A stretch of 64,000 nt of DNA from Myotis daubentonii (lineage: Eukaryota > Chordata > Mammalia > Chiroptera > Vespertilionidae). Position 1 is the first letter of the stretch, and each line of letters begins with the position of its first letter. The stretch spans positions 69,793,623 to 69,857,622 of the forward strand of contig NC_081861.1 of the NCBI RefSeq assembly GCF_963259705.1, given 5' to 3'. The position numbers and the translations under genes were made by a program. Below are positions 30,351 to 41,327 of this stretch, piece by piece. The notes under the pieces are model-generated. The model was not told the origin of the DNA. It saw nothing but the letters and a program-made list of their open reading frames with translations, and did no database searches.

Positions 30351-30647
30351 ATAGAGGCCTGGTGCATAAATTTGTGCATGGTGGGATCCCTAGGCCTGGC
30401 CAGGGATCAGGACTGAACAGGGCCATCTTGCCCAGTCCCAATAGGGACCTGCCGGCCATGGGGAGGTACCAGGGAGGTTGGTCAGCCCTGGGAGGTCGGC
30501 TGTGTGAGTGTACTAACCACCAGGAGGCAGCTCCTGCATTGAGCGTCTGCCCCCTGGTGGTTAGTGCGTATCATAGCGACTGGTTGACCAGTCATTTTGA
30601 TCTTTCTGGTTGTTCAGTTATAACGGTTGCTTAGGCTTTTATCCTAT
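30351..30647 (-). mobile_element. Short Helitron (H5) with paired CTCF-like motifs
   Basis: 3' hairpin GTGCATAAATTTGTGCATGG at the left edge, ending CTCTAT rather than CTCTAG on its own strand; 5' end region GCTTAGGCTTTTATCCTAT on the right. Inside, CCACCAGGAGGCAG (30517-30530) and CTGCCCCCTGGTGG (30547-30560) form a convergent motif pair. It abuts H6. Confidence 0.8.
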
Positions 30648-30648
30648 A

Positions 30649-31279
30649 CTAGAGGCCCGGTGCATGAAATTCATGCATGGGGGCAGGGGATCCCCTCAGC
30701 TCAGCCTGCACCCTCTCTAATCCAGAACCCCTCAGGGGATGTCCGACTGCCATCGGGCCTAAACTGGCAGTTGGACACCCCTCTCACAATCCGGGACTGC
30801 TGGCTCACCTGCCTGCCTGTCTGATTGCCCCTAACTGGCTCCCCTGACAGCCTGATTACCCATAACCGATTCTGCCTGCTGGCCTGGTCAACCCTAACTG
30901 CCTCACCCGCTGCCAGCATGGTCACCTCTAACTGCCCCTGCCAGCCTGGTTGCCCCATCTGCTCCCCCTGCCAGCCTGGTAGCCCTTCACTGTCCCCCCT
31001 ACTACCCTGGTCACCCCACGCAGCTTGCTTCTTCAGTCATTTGGTCATCCCTCACTAACCCTCCTTCTGTCCTGGTCTCCCCATGCAGCCTGCTGCTCAG
31101 TCATTTGGTCATCCCTCATTAACTCCCATGCTGCTCTGGTTGCCCCATGCAGCCTGCTGCTCAGTCGTTTGGTTGTCCCTCACTAACCCCCCTGCTGGTC
31201 TTGTCATCGCACTCAGTCTGTTCTGTCGTCCATGTGGTTTTCTCAGATGTGATAGCCCCTGGCTCTTTATATATATAGA
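30649..31279 (-). mobile_element. HeliBat-type Helitron (H6)
   Basis: Left edge on + CTAGAGGCCCGGTGCATG with hairpin AAATTCATGCATGGGG. The interior is degenerate GCCTGGTC...CCCTAACTGCCCC units of about 25-60 bp. Right edge GGCTCTTTATATATATAGA. Its 5' end faces the 5' end of H7 (head-to-head). Confidence 0.82.
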
Positions 31280-31472
31280 TAATAAAAGCTTAATATGCAA
31301 ATCCTCCCCTCGACCTAGAGTTCCACAGGGTGTTTGACAGGGAAGCAGAGCTGGCTAACTGCCCACAGCTCCTCCCCCTGGCCAGCCCTGACCCAGATTG
31401 ATCCCCACCACCTCGATCAGGGCAGGCCAGCCGGATCCCACTCGTGCACAAATTTGTGCACCAAGCCTCTAG
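31272..31472 (+). mobile_element. Short Helitron (H7)
   Basis: Start region TATAGATAATAAAAGCTTAATATGC, end hairpin GTGCACAAATTTGTGCAC then CAAGCCTCTAG. The first bases are shared with the H6 5' end, so the exact junction is ambiguous by a few bases. Confidence 0.8.
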
Positions 31473-31831
31473 AATATATAGATGTAGGCAAACTACACTG
31501 TGCCCCTGATGTTATCATGGGTTCAATGCCTTGTGGCGAAGCCTCTGTGACGGAGTGAGGCATAAAGTACTCCCAGATCAGGAGTAAGGGGTGTATTTTT
31601 TTTCCTTTCAGAGCTTGACATAGTTCACTCCTTCACTTCTCACTTTATGCTTTTGCTCAAATGTGACTTTTCTGGCCTCATTCAGTGCAGCCCACTCCTA
31701 CACTCTGCTATCACCTGACTTTTGTGCTTTCATTTTCTGTTACCTGATGTAATATACACTGAGTGCTTACCCCCTCCATTACTCCTCTCTAGTAAAAAGG
31801 CCCAGGAGCCCTTGCTGGTGTGACTCAGTGT
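31473..31831. other. Unassigned interval with a Ves head at its right edge
   Basis: Mostly unrecognised. The last 25 bases (GCCCTTGCTGGTGTGACTCAG) look like a Ves head interrupted by the LTR fragment that follows. Confidence 0.45.
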
Positions 31832-31990
31832 TGGGGTCCAGCCCCAGCACGTCCAGGGGTTCCCGAAGGTGTGGATGGAGTCTGCAAAGAAAGAATGACA
31901 CGGAGACAGCGTTCAGTTGATGGAGACAGCATTCAGTTGATCAGCATAGAGGTTCTCCAGTCAGGTTATCCAGCCAGGTTTGGTTGCAAT
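31832..31990 (+). repeat. ERVK-like LTR fragment, copy 3
   Basis: Starts TGTTGGGGTCCAGCCCCAGC and follows the LTR at 985 through the GTTCAGTTGATCAGCA segment and the first minisatellite units (GAGGTTCTCCAGTCAGG), then ends. A short piece, GGAGACAGCGTTCAGTTGAT, is locally duplicated. The 3' part of the LTR is missing. Confidence 0.82.
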
Positions 31991-32041
31991 ATGTTAATTT
32001 TAAAAATATCAAGTGTATCTAGTGTGATTTACAAAGAGCCT

Positions 32042-35000
32042 TTTTAAAAATTTATCTTAAATTTGCTTTTGAAAGTATTACAGATGTCCCCCTTTTTTTC
32101 CCATTGACCCCCTTCACCCCACAACAACCCCTTCCAGACCTTCACCACACTATTGTCTGTGTCCATGAGATATAGATATATGTGTATAAGTTAATATCTC
32201 CCCACTCACCCATCCATCCCTACCTTCCATCTGAGATTTGTCAATTTGTTCCATGCTTCTGTGTCTCTGAATCTATTTTGTTCATGAGTTTATTTTGTAC
32301 ATGAGTTTCCATTAATGAGTGCAATCCTGTGATACTTGCCTTTCTCTGATTGGTTTATTTCATTTAGCAGAATACTCTCCAGATTCCCCCATATTGTCTT
32401 TTTTTTTTTTTTAACAGCTGCATAGTATTACATAGTGTAAATGTACTACATCTTTTTTATCCATTCATCAACTGATGAGCACTTGAGCTGTTTCCAGATC
32501 TTAGCTATTGTAAATTGTGCTGCTATAAAAATAGGAGTGCATGTGTTCTTTCTGATTAGAGTTTAGAGTTTTTTGGGATACATTCCTAGAAGATCACTGG
32601 GTCAAATGGGAGTTCCATTTTTAATTATTTGAAGAAATTCCATACTGTTTTCCAGACTGGCTGCACCAGTCTTCATTCTCCCGCCAGCAGTGCACAAGGG
32701 TTCCCTTTTCTCCACATTCTCACCAGCACTTGTCATTTGTTGATTCATTCATAATAGCCATTCTGACAGGTGTGAGGTGATACCTCATTGTTGTTTTAAT
32801 TTGCAACTCTCAGATGATTAGTGACTTGGAGCATTTTTTCATATGTCTCTTGGCCTATTGTATGTCCACTTTGGAGAAGTGTTTATTTAGGTCCTTTGCC
32901 CATTTTTAAATTGGATTGTTTGTCTTCCTTTTTTTAAGTAGTATGAGTTCCTTATATATTTTGGAAAATAACCCCTTATCAGATATATCATTGGCAAATG
33001 TTTAACCCCATACAGTGGGCTCACTTTTCATTTTGATTCTGGTTTCTTTTGCTGTGCATAAGCTTTTTATTTTGATGTAGTCCCATTTGTTTATTTTCTC
33101 CTTTGTTTCTCTAACCCAAGGGGATGTATTGTCAGATATATTGCTGCCAGAAATGTCTGATATTTTGCTGGCTATGGTTTCTTCTAAAACTTTTATGGCT
33201 TCATTACTTATATTTAACTCTTTTATCCATTTTGAGTTTATTCTTATGTATAGTATAAGTTGGTGGTCTTGTTTCATTTTTCTGCATGTATTTATTAAGT
33301 TTGGGCAATAGCATTTATTGAAGAGACTATCATTACTCCATTATGTGGTCTTTATCATATATCAATTGAGTATAATGGCTTGGGTTGATTTCTAGGTTTT
33401 CTGTTCTGTTTCATTGATCTATATGCCTGTTCTTGTGTCAATACCAAGTTGTTTTGATTACAGTGGCTTTGTAGTATAACTTGGCATCTGGTATTGTGAT
33501 CCCTCCAACTTTATTCTTCTTTCACAAGATTGCTGTAGCTATTCAGAGACTTTTTTAGGTCCATGTACATTTTTCGAGTACTTATTCTAGATCTATAAAA
33601 TATGGCATTGGCATTTTAATAGGGATTGCATCTATAGATGGCTTTGGGTAGTATGGAAATTTTAATGATGTTGACTCTACCAATCCATGGACACGGTATG
33701 TTCTTCCACTTGTTTATATCTTCCTCTCTTTTCTCAATGTCTTGCAGTTTTCCAAGTACAGCTCCTTGCTTAAGTTTATTCCTAAGTATCTTAATTTTGC
33801 TGTTGCAATGATAATTTTTTTTTTTAGTTTCTCTTTCTGAGAGTTCATTATTAGAATACAATATTTGTGTATGGGGGAGGAGTCCCTCAGCCCAGCCTGC
33901 ACCCTCTCCAATCTGGGACCCCTCGCAGGATGTCCAACTGGCAGTTGGACAACCCTCTCACATTTCTGGATCCCTGGCTCCTAATCGTTCACCTGCCTGC
34001 CTGCCTGATCTCCCCTAACTGCCCCCCTTGCCGTCCTAGTCATCCCCAACTCCCCCCTCCACTGGCCTGGTCACCCCTAATTGCTCTGCCTGCTGGCCTG
34101 GTCATCACTAACTGCCCTCCTGCAAGGCTGGTCGCCCCTCACTGCCCCCCACCTGTTGGCCTGGTCACCCCTAACTCGCCTCCCCCACCAACCTGGTCTC
34201 CCCTAACTGCCCTCTGCAAGCCTGTTCTCCCTCAATTACTCTCCCTGCAGGCCTGGTCGCCCCACACAGCCTGCTGCTCAGTTGTTTGGTCACCCCTTAC
34301 TAACCCCCTGCCGGCGTGGTTGCCCCCAACTGTCCCCCCTGCTGGCCTGGTCACCCCACGCAGCCTGGTGCTCAGTCGTTTGGTCGCCCCTCACTAACCC
34401 ACTTGCCTGCCTAGTGACCCAACTCAACCTGTTCAGTCATCCATTCAGTTGCTATGGTCACTTAGGCTTTTATTATTATAGATGCAAATGCAATCACTAT
34501 CTGGGTGTTAATTTTGTATCCTGCTACATTGCCAGAATTATTTATTAAATCTAGCAGGTTTTTTGTTTTGTTTTGTTTTTGTGTGTGTGTGTGGTGTCTT
34601 TAGGGTTCTCTATGTACAATATCATGTCATTGGCAAATAATGACAGTTTTACATCCTCTTATCAAGTTTAGATGCCTTTTAATTTTTCTTCTTGTCTAAT
34701 CACTGTTGCTAAGACTTCGAATACTATGTTGAATAAGAGTTGCAAAAGCAGACATCCCTGTCTTGTTCCTGTTCTTAGGGGAAATGGTTTTAGTTTGTGC
34801 CCATTGAGTATGAGGTTGACTGTAGGTTTGTAATATATGGCCTCGATTATGTTGAGACATGATTCCTCTATTCCCACTTTGCTAAGAATTTTTATCAAAA
34901 AAAGGTGTTGGATTTTGTCAAATTCTCTCTCTGCACCAATTGATATGATCATGTGATTTTTGTCTTTCAATTTGTTTATATGATGCATCACATTTATTGA

Positions 35001-36115
35001 TTTGTGTATATTGTACCAGCCTTACATCCCCAAAATAAAACCCACTTAGTTATGGTGTATGATCTTTTTAATGTTTTGATGGATCTGTTTTGCTAATATT
35101 TTGTTGAGGATTTTAGCATCTATTTCATCAGGGATATTGGCCTGTAATTCTCTTTCTTTGTAGTGTCTTTATCTGATTTTGGAATTAGATTAATGTTAGC
35201 CTCATTAAAAAAATAGCTTTGGAGTGATCCTTCCTCTTGAATTTTTTGTAATAGTTTGAGGAGAACATGTGATAGTTCTTTTTTGAATGTTTGGTAAAAC
35301 ACCCTTGCGAAGCCTTCTGGGCCAGGGCTTTTGTTTGCTGCAAGATTTTTTTTTATTATTGCTTTAATTTTATCAGTAGTTATTGGCCTATTCAGGTTGT
35401 CTGATTCTTCTTGATTCAATTTTAGAAGATTGTTTTTTTCTAAGAATATGCCCATTTCATCCAGGCTGTCCAGCTTGTTGGAATATAATTGTTCATAGCA
35501 TTCTTTTACTATCCTTTATATTTCTGTGGGGTCAGATATTCCTTCACCTCTTTCATTTCTGACTTTATTTATTTGAGTCCTCTTTCTTGTTTTTTGATGA
35601 GTCTGGATGAAAGTTCATCGATCTTCTTTACCTTTTTAAAGAACCAGCCCTTGTTTTCATTGACCTTTTGTATTTTTTTTTTTTTGGACTCTATGTCATT
35701 TATGTCCTTCTCCTTACTCTGGGATTTTCTTGTTTTTCTCTTTCTAGTTCTTTTTGTTGTAGGGGTAGATAGTTTATTAGAAGTTTTTCTTACTTTTATG
35801 AGGTATGCCTGTAGTGCTATGAACTTCCCTCTCAGGACTGCTTTCACTGTGTCCCGTAGATTCTGGGTTGTTATATGTTTATTTTCATTTGTTTCCAGGA
35901 AGTTTTTGTTTTTTTCTTTCTTGATCACATTTGTAACTCATTCATTATTTAATAACATGCTGTTCAGTTTCCATGTATTTGAATTTTTTTGTGTATTTTT
36001 ATAGAGGTTGAATTCTAATTCCATGCCATTGTGATCTAAGAAGATGCTTGATACACTAGTATTTTCCATCTTCTTAAATTGTAGAGATTTAGTTTGCATC
36101 CTAACATGGATAATA
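32042..36115 (-). mobile_element. LINE-1, long, ORF2 with multiple breaks
   Basis: On the - strand it holds part of the endonuclease (SIFLDHNGMELEFN near 36020), the linker (NENKGWFFKKVKKIDELSSRL), RT ([40 protein letters not shown]) and the C-terminal region, then the 3' UTR and tail at the left. Most segments are open for only 80-120 codons, separated by stops. A Helitron (33860-34482) splits it within ORF2. ORF1 and the 5' UTR are missing. Confidence 0.88.
33860..34482 (-). mobile_element. Helitron (H8) nested in L1 ORF2, 3' end damaged
   Basis: The right edge on + GGCTTTTATTATTATAGA followed by T is the complement of A|TCTATAATAATAAAAGCC, a proper Helitron start. The left edge should show CTAG and a hairpin but reads only ATATTTGTGTATGGGG, so the 3' terminus is lost. 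The interior matches H6. L1 coding sequence continues on both sides. Confidence 0.82.
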
Positions 36116-37159
36116 CAAATAAAGATAATAGTTTTCAGAACCAACATGGCAGCAGGAAAGACTGGAGTATCAGTGACAGTGAATGGGTGAGTGTGTGCGA
36201 GGGAGTGTTCATGTGTGTGAGTGTGGATGGACATCTGTTGATGCTGGAAATCTGGGCAGGTGGTTCATATGCTGCAGGAGATGTCAGCCACCGCCTCATG
36301 CTACTCCGCTGGTTCTTCTCTTGACTTGAGATTGGAGAGTGTGCCATTTTTAGAAGAACCACAAGGTCCTCCATAGGAGGAGGCAGGGTGGGAGTTGGAA
36401 GTGTTCCCAGGCCAAAGACAGGCTCACAGGGCCCCACTGCTAAGAACCAAGGCCCCCAACCACATGGGCTGGTCATACAGATCTAATGCGCCTGAACCAG
36501 GGCTCCCAGAAAAATGGTCCTGCTTCCTTGATAAGCGGCACACAGGGCCTATGCTATCATATTGGTAATGGAGTGCCCAGCCTGTCCCATCTCCTCCACA
36601 ATAAGAGAGCCTTGCTCTCCCCCTTCATAAGTGGAGCCACAGCCTTGACATGCAGCTACCTCTGACATAGGGACCTACCACCCTATCCAGGTGCATCCAA
36701 CCTGGGACCAATGGACTACTGGCCCCACTCTCTTGATGTGGGTCACTCAGCACTGCCAGTGTGGCCAAATGCCCTGAGACACAAAGATATGCCATCAAGA
36801 CCCATGGAGCCTAACAAGATGCCCCAAGACAACTGTCCCACCACCTTGCAACTGGGCCTATAGCCATGACCTGATGCATCCAGACACAGGGACCTGCCTC
36901 CACAAGTGGACATGCCTGGCCCAGCACTCCTATAAGACTAGAACTTACCATGACCTGATGCCCCCAGATGCACTGAACTGCCACAGTGACCCAGTGTGCC
37001 TAACTTGGTGCCACCAGAATACCAGACTGCCACTGTGACTTGATGTGACCTGTCATCCCCAGACACACATACCCGCCTTCATGACTCAGCCAACCTAACT
37101 CAGCCCCTAGGATTACTGAACCACTAGAATGGAAAGATGAAGAAACAACCCCCAAATCA

Positions 37160-38060
37160 AGGAAAAGAAGAAATTGACACAAAAGGAAATACATGAAATT
37201 GTGGCAAGCAATTTGTCAGATAAAGAATTCAAAGTAATGGTTATAAGGGTGCTAAAACAACTTAGTGACAGTTATAAAGAACTTAATGAGAACTACACCA
37301 AAATGAAAAACAGGGGTTAAAACCATGAATAATTAAATGGAAATGAAGAATGGCATGACTGAAATAAAGAATACCCTGATGGGGTTCAACAGTAGACTAA
37401 AAGAATCTGAGGACAGAATCAGTGAATTAGAAAACAAGATAGAAAAATAAAACACCATTAAGACCAGCAATTGTGTGTGGGGGGGAAGGCTGGAGAGTTT
37501 AAGGGAGCTCTGCGACAACATGATACTTAACAATATACTCATCATAGGTTTTCCAGAAGTAGTAGAATCTGAGCAAGCAATACAGAACCTGTTTCAAGAA
37601 AAAAAGACAGAAAACTTCCATGATCTGGTGATGGAAAAACTCACACAATCCAGGAAACACAAAGTCCCAATCAAAATGAACCCCCCAAAAACCCACAGCA
37701 AGACACATAATAATTAAAATGGAAAACATTAAAGACAAAGGACAAATCTTAAGGGCTTCAAGAGAGACAGAAAGTTGCCTACAAGGAAGCTCCTATTAGA
37801 TTGTCAGCTGATTTTTCAATAGAGACATTTTAAGGGAGAAGGAAGTGACACAAAAGTATACAAAGTAATGAAAAACAAGGAACTGAGTTCAAGATTACTC
37901 TATTCAGGAAGGATAGAGTAATATCCTTTACTCTATTATTCAAAACTGAAGGTGAAATAAAGAGCTTCACAATAAGAAAAAAAAACAAAAGACTAAAGGG
38001 GTTTATTAGTACCAAATTAGTACCACAAGAAATGTTAAAGGGACTGTTGTAAAAGAAGAA
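37160..38060 (+). pseudogene. L1 ORF1p remnant
   Basis: Reads as ORF1 in several frames: a coiled-coil-like N-terminal part, an RRM-like NNILIIGFPEVVESEQAIQ, and a C-terminal stretch (FKTEGEIKSFTIRKKNK-like near 37940). Multiple stops and an extra repeat of the AGGATAGAGTAATATCC region break it. Confidence 0.7.
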
Positions 38061-38447
38061 ATAGAGAGAGAAAGATGAACAAAGGCATAAAGAATAAAAA
38101 TGGCAATATATAAGTGCCCATCAGTAACAACCTTAAATGCTCCAATCAAATACAAAGGATAGCTGAATGGATAAGAAAACATGATTTATACATATGCTTT
38201 CTATAAGAGATCCACATCAGAACAAAAGGTTCACACAGAGTGAGAGTGAAGGGATAGAAAAACTTTTTTATGTAAATGGAAATGAAAAAAAGCTGGGGTA
38301 GCAATATTCATATCATACAAAGTAGATGTCAAAATGAAGGCCATAACAAGAGACAATGAAGGGCACTTCATAATGCTAATGGGACTGATATAACAACAGG
38401 ATATAACGCTGGTAAACATATATGCACCCAATATAGAAGCATCCAAA

Positions 38448-38822
38448 TCCTATATAATAAAAGGCTAATAAGCAAATCAACCAAACAGCAGAACGACCAG
38501 TCGCTATAATGCACACTGACCACCAGGGGGCAGATGCTCAATGCAGGAGCTGCTCCCTGGTGGTCAGTGCGTTCCCACAGGGGGAGCGCTGCTCAGCCAG
38601 AAGCCAGGCTCACTGCTGGTGAGCGCAGTGGCAGTGGCAGCAGCCCCTCCCACCTCTGCAGCAGCTCTAAGGATGTCCGACTGCCGGCTTAGGCCTAGTC
38701 CTTGCAGGGAGTGGGCCTAAGCCATCAGTTGGACATCCCTCAAGAGCTCCCAGACTGTGAGAGGGCACAGGCCAGGTTGAGGGACCCCCTGAGTGCACAA
38801 ATTTTGTGCACCGGTCCTCTAG
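38448..38822 (+). mobile_element. Compact intact Helitron (H9) nested in L1
   Basis: A textbook 375-bp element. It starts TCCTATATAATAAAAGGC after A (38447) and ends with hairpin GTGCACAAATTTTGTGCAC, then CGGTCCTCTAG before T (38823). Between the ends lies CCACCAGGGGGCAG (38520-38533) facing CTGCTCCCTGGTGG (38550-38563). L1 sequence continues on both sides, so the A|T target is confirmed. Confidence 0.93.
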
Positions 38823-40289
38823 TATATGTATAAAAAATCTTGAGGTCTTAATAAGAGTGATCAGCAGCAACACAATCAGAGTATGAGATTTAACCCCACT
38901 GACATCATTGGAAAGATCTAGATAAAATATCAACAAGAAAATGGGAACCCTAAACCACACACTAGATCAAATAGATTCAATTGACATTTACAGAAAATTT
39001 CACCCCAAAGAATCAGAATATACATTCTTCAAAAGTGCACATGGAACATTCTCAAATGTTCCACATATTAGGAATCAAGCTAAGTCTCTACAAATCCAAG
39101 TAGATTGAAATCATATCAGACATCTTCTCTGATCAAAATGGTATAAAACTAGAGATCAACTACAATAAAAATGCCCCTAAACATTCAAACACAGGGAGAT
39201 TAACTTGCATATTATTAAACAATAAATAGATTACCAAAGAGATCAAGGAAGAAATGACAATCTTTCTGGAAACAAATGAAAAAGAACACACAACAACCCC
39301 AAATCTTTGGGACACAAAGAAAGCAGGTATACCTCAAAAAAATAAACAAAAAAATTCTAATAAACTATGTAACTCTATGTTTAAAGAATTAGAAAGAGAA
39401 CAAAAAGAAAAGCATAGAGTAAGGAGAAGGAATAAAATAAAGATCAGAATGAAAATAAATGACATAGAGTCTGAAACACTAATGCAAAAGATCAATGGAA
39501 ACAAGAGCTGGCTCTTTGAAAAGATAAAGGAGGCAAGAGCATGCAATGGAGTAAAGACAGTCTCTTTAATAAATGTTGTTGGGATTATTGGACAGGTATA
39601 TGCAAAAAATGAAACTAGACACAAGAATACACTGAAAATGGTTAAAGACTTAAATGTAAGTCATGGAATCATAAAAATCTTAGAAGAGAGCATAGACAGC
39701 AAAATATCAGATAACTACATGGCAGAATTTTCACTGATACAATGCCTATGGTCAGGGAAACAAAGGAGAAAAAGAAACCAAATAGGACTACATGAATATA
39801 AAAAGCAAAATAAATCAGAATTAAAATAGAAAATGAACCCACTGCATGGGAGTACACATTTTTCAATGACACATCAGATAAGTGGTTAAAATCCACAATA
39901 AATAATGTACTCATACAACTTAACACCAAGAAGACAAAAAATCTAATTAAAAATGGACAGTGAGTGTCTGTCATGATGAAGTAACTGAAGTAACCACTTG
40001 AGCTAAACCTGACTCAACCGAAGGACTTGCATGCATGCATATAAGCACAACCAACAGACCCAAGACACTGGGAGTAGGGGGACGAGGGTAGGTGCCAGGG
40101 GGAAGGGGAGGCCAAGGGGAGGTGAGTGGGGGGAAAAAAAGAGATATATGTACTACTATTTCTAATACCATAAACAATAAAATTTTTAAAAAGGAAAAAT
40201 AATAACAATATGAAAAAGGTAAAGATGAAAGAGGACTATTTAAATAAAGAATATTCAAATGTGAGAAAAATAATGGACAGTGTGCCTGA

Positions 40290-41178
40290 ATATGCACTTC
40301 TCCAAAATGGACATACAGATGGCCAAGAGACCTATGAAAAAAAAATGCTCAAAGTTACTAATCATCATAGAGATGCAAATTAAAACCACAATGAGATATC
40401 ACCTCAAGCCTCTCAGAATGGCATTTATTAATAAATCAACAAATGACAAGTGCTGGTGAGGAGGAGTAGAAGAGAGAAATCTAGTACTAGTATGCTGCTG
40501 GTGGGAGTGCATACTGGTGCAGCCACTATGGAAAACAATATGGAGTTTTCTCTAAAAGTTAAAAATAGGATCCCACTTCTAGGAATACATCCTAAGAAAC
40601 CTGAAACACCAATCAGAATGAATATATGCACCCCCATGTTCATAGCAGTGCTATTTTGCTATTTACAATAGCTAAGATCTGGAAACAGCCCAAGTACAAA
40701 TCAGTAGATAAGTGGATAAAAAAGTTGTATACCATGGCATAATATGCAGCTGTAGAAAAGGATTTCTTACCCTTGGAGACAACATGGATGGACCTGGTGA
40801 GGGTTATGCTAAGCGAAATAAACCAGTCAGAGAAAGACAAATAGCACATGATCTCCCTTATGTGTAGAATATAATGAAGAAAATAAACTGATAAAATATA
40901 GGCAGAGACATGGAAGCATGCAACTGACTGAGGATTCTTAGTGGGAAAGGGGGTCAGGAATAGACTAACCAAGGATTTAATTTGCATATATGCATAACCA
41001 AAGGCACAGACAATAGTGCAGTGAAGGTCTGGGGTGGAGGCAGGCTTGGAAGATAGAGAAAATGGGGTAAAAAAAGGAGGATATCTGTAAAACTTTCAAT
41101 ACAGATAAATTAAAAAATACAAATAAAATACATACAAATAAATACATACAAATAAAAAATAAATAAAAAGAGCAAGAT
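40290..41178 (+). mobile_element. LINE-1 3' end, 5'-truncated
   Basis: ORF2 C-terminal sequence from the [19 protein letters not shown] zone through DPTSRNTS-like and [18 protein letters not shown] segments, in broken frames, followed by the 3' UTR and an A/AAATA-rich tail (41095-41175). It is separate from the preceding L1, which has its own tail near 40160-40200. Confidence 0.82.
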
Positions 41179-41327
41179 AATAAAAGCAACAATTATAAAG
41201 GTATACAGAAATTCAAATATGCTAATAATCATAAAATTATAATTGTGTAATTGTAAAAACTATGAAGTGCAGGCATTTTAAGACTGGGTCTTAAAAAATC
41301 AGTAAAATGTAGTTTAGAGGATAAACA

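Larger units (their letters stand above)
36137..40200 (+). mobile_element. LINE-1 with full 5' start and internal deletion
   Basis: It begins AGAACCAACATGGCAGC, the L1/HAL1 5' start, then about 1 kb of 5' UTR. ORF1 remnants follow (NNILIIGFPE near 37530), then endonuclease (KKAGVAIFISYKVDVKMKA near 38300) and the linker ([14 protein letters not shown] near 39500). It then jumps directly to ORF2 C-terminal sequence (MVKDLNVSHGIIKILEE near 39640) and a G-rich 3' UTR with an A tail. The RT domain is gone. A Helitron (38448-38822) is inserted in the endonuclease region. Confidence 0.85.

Noticed and set aside
35489..36004. 171-codon hydrophobic + strand frame resembling a membrane protein
   Set aside because: Antisense of L1 ORF2; the hydrophobic Phe/Leu-rich product is the usual shadow of an A-rich Lys/Asn-rich coding strand.
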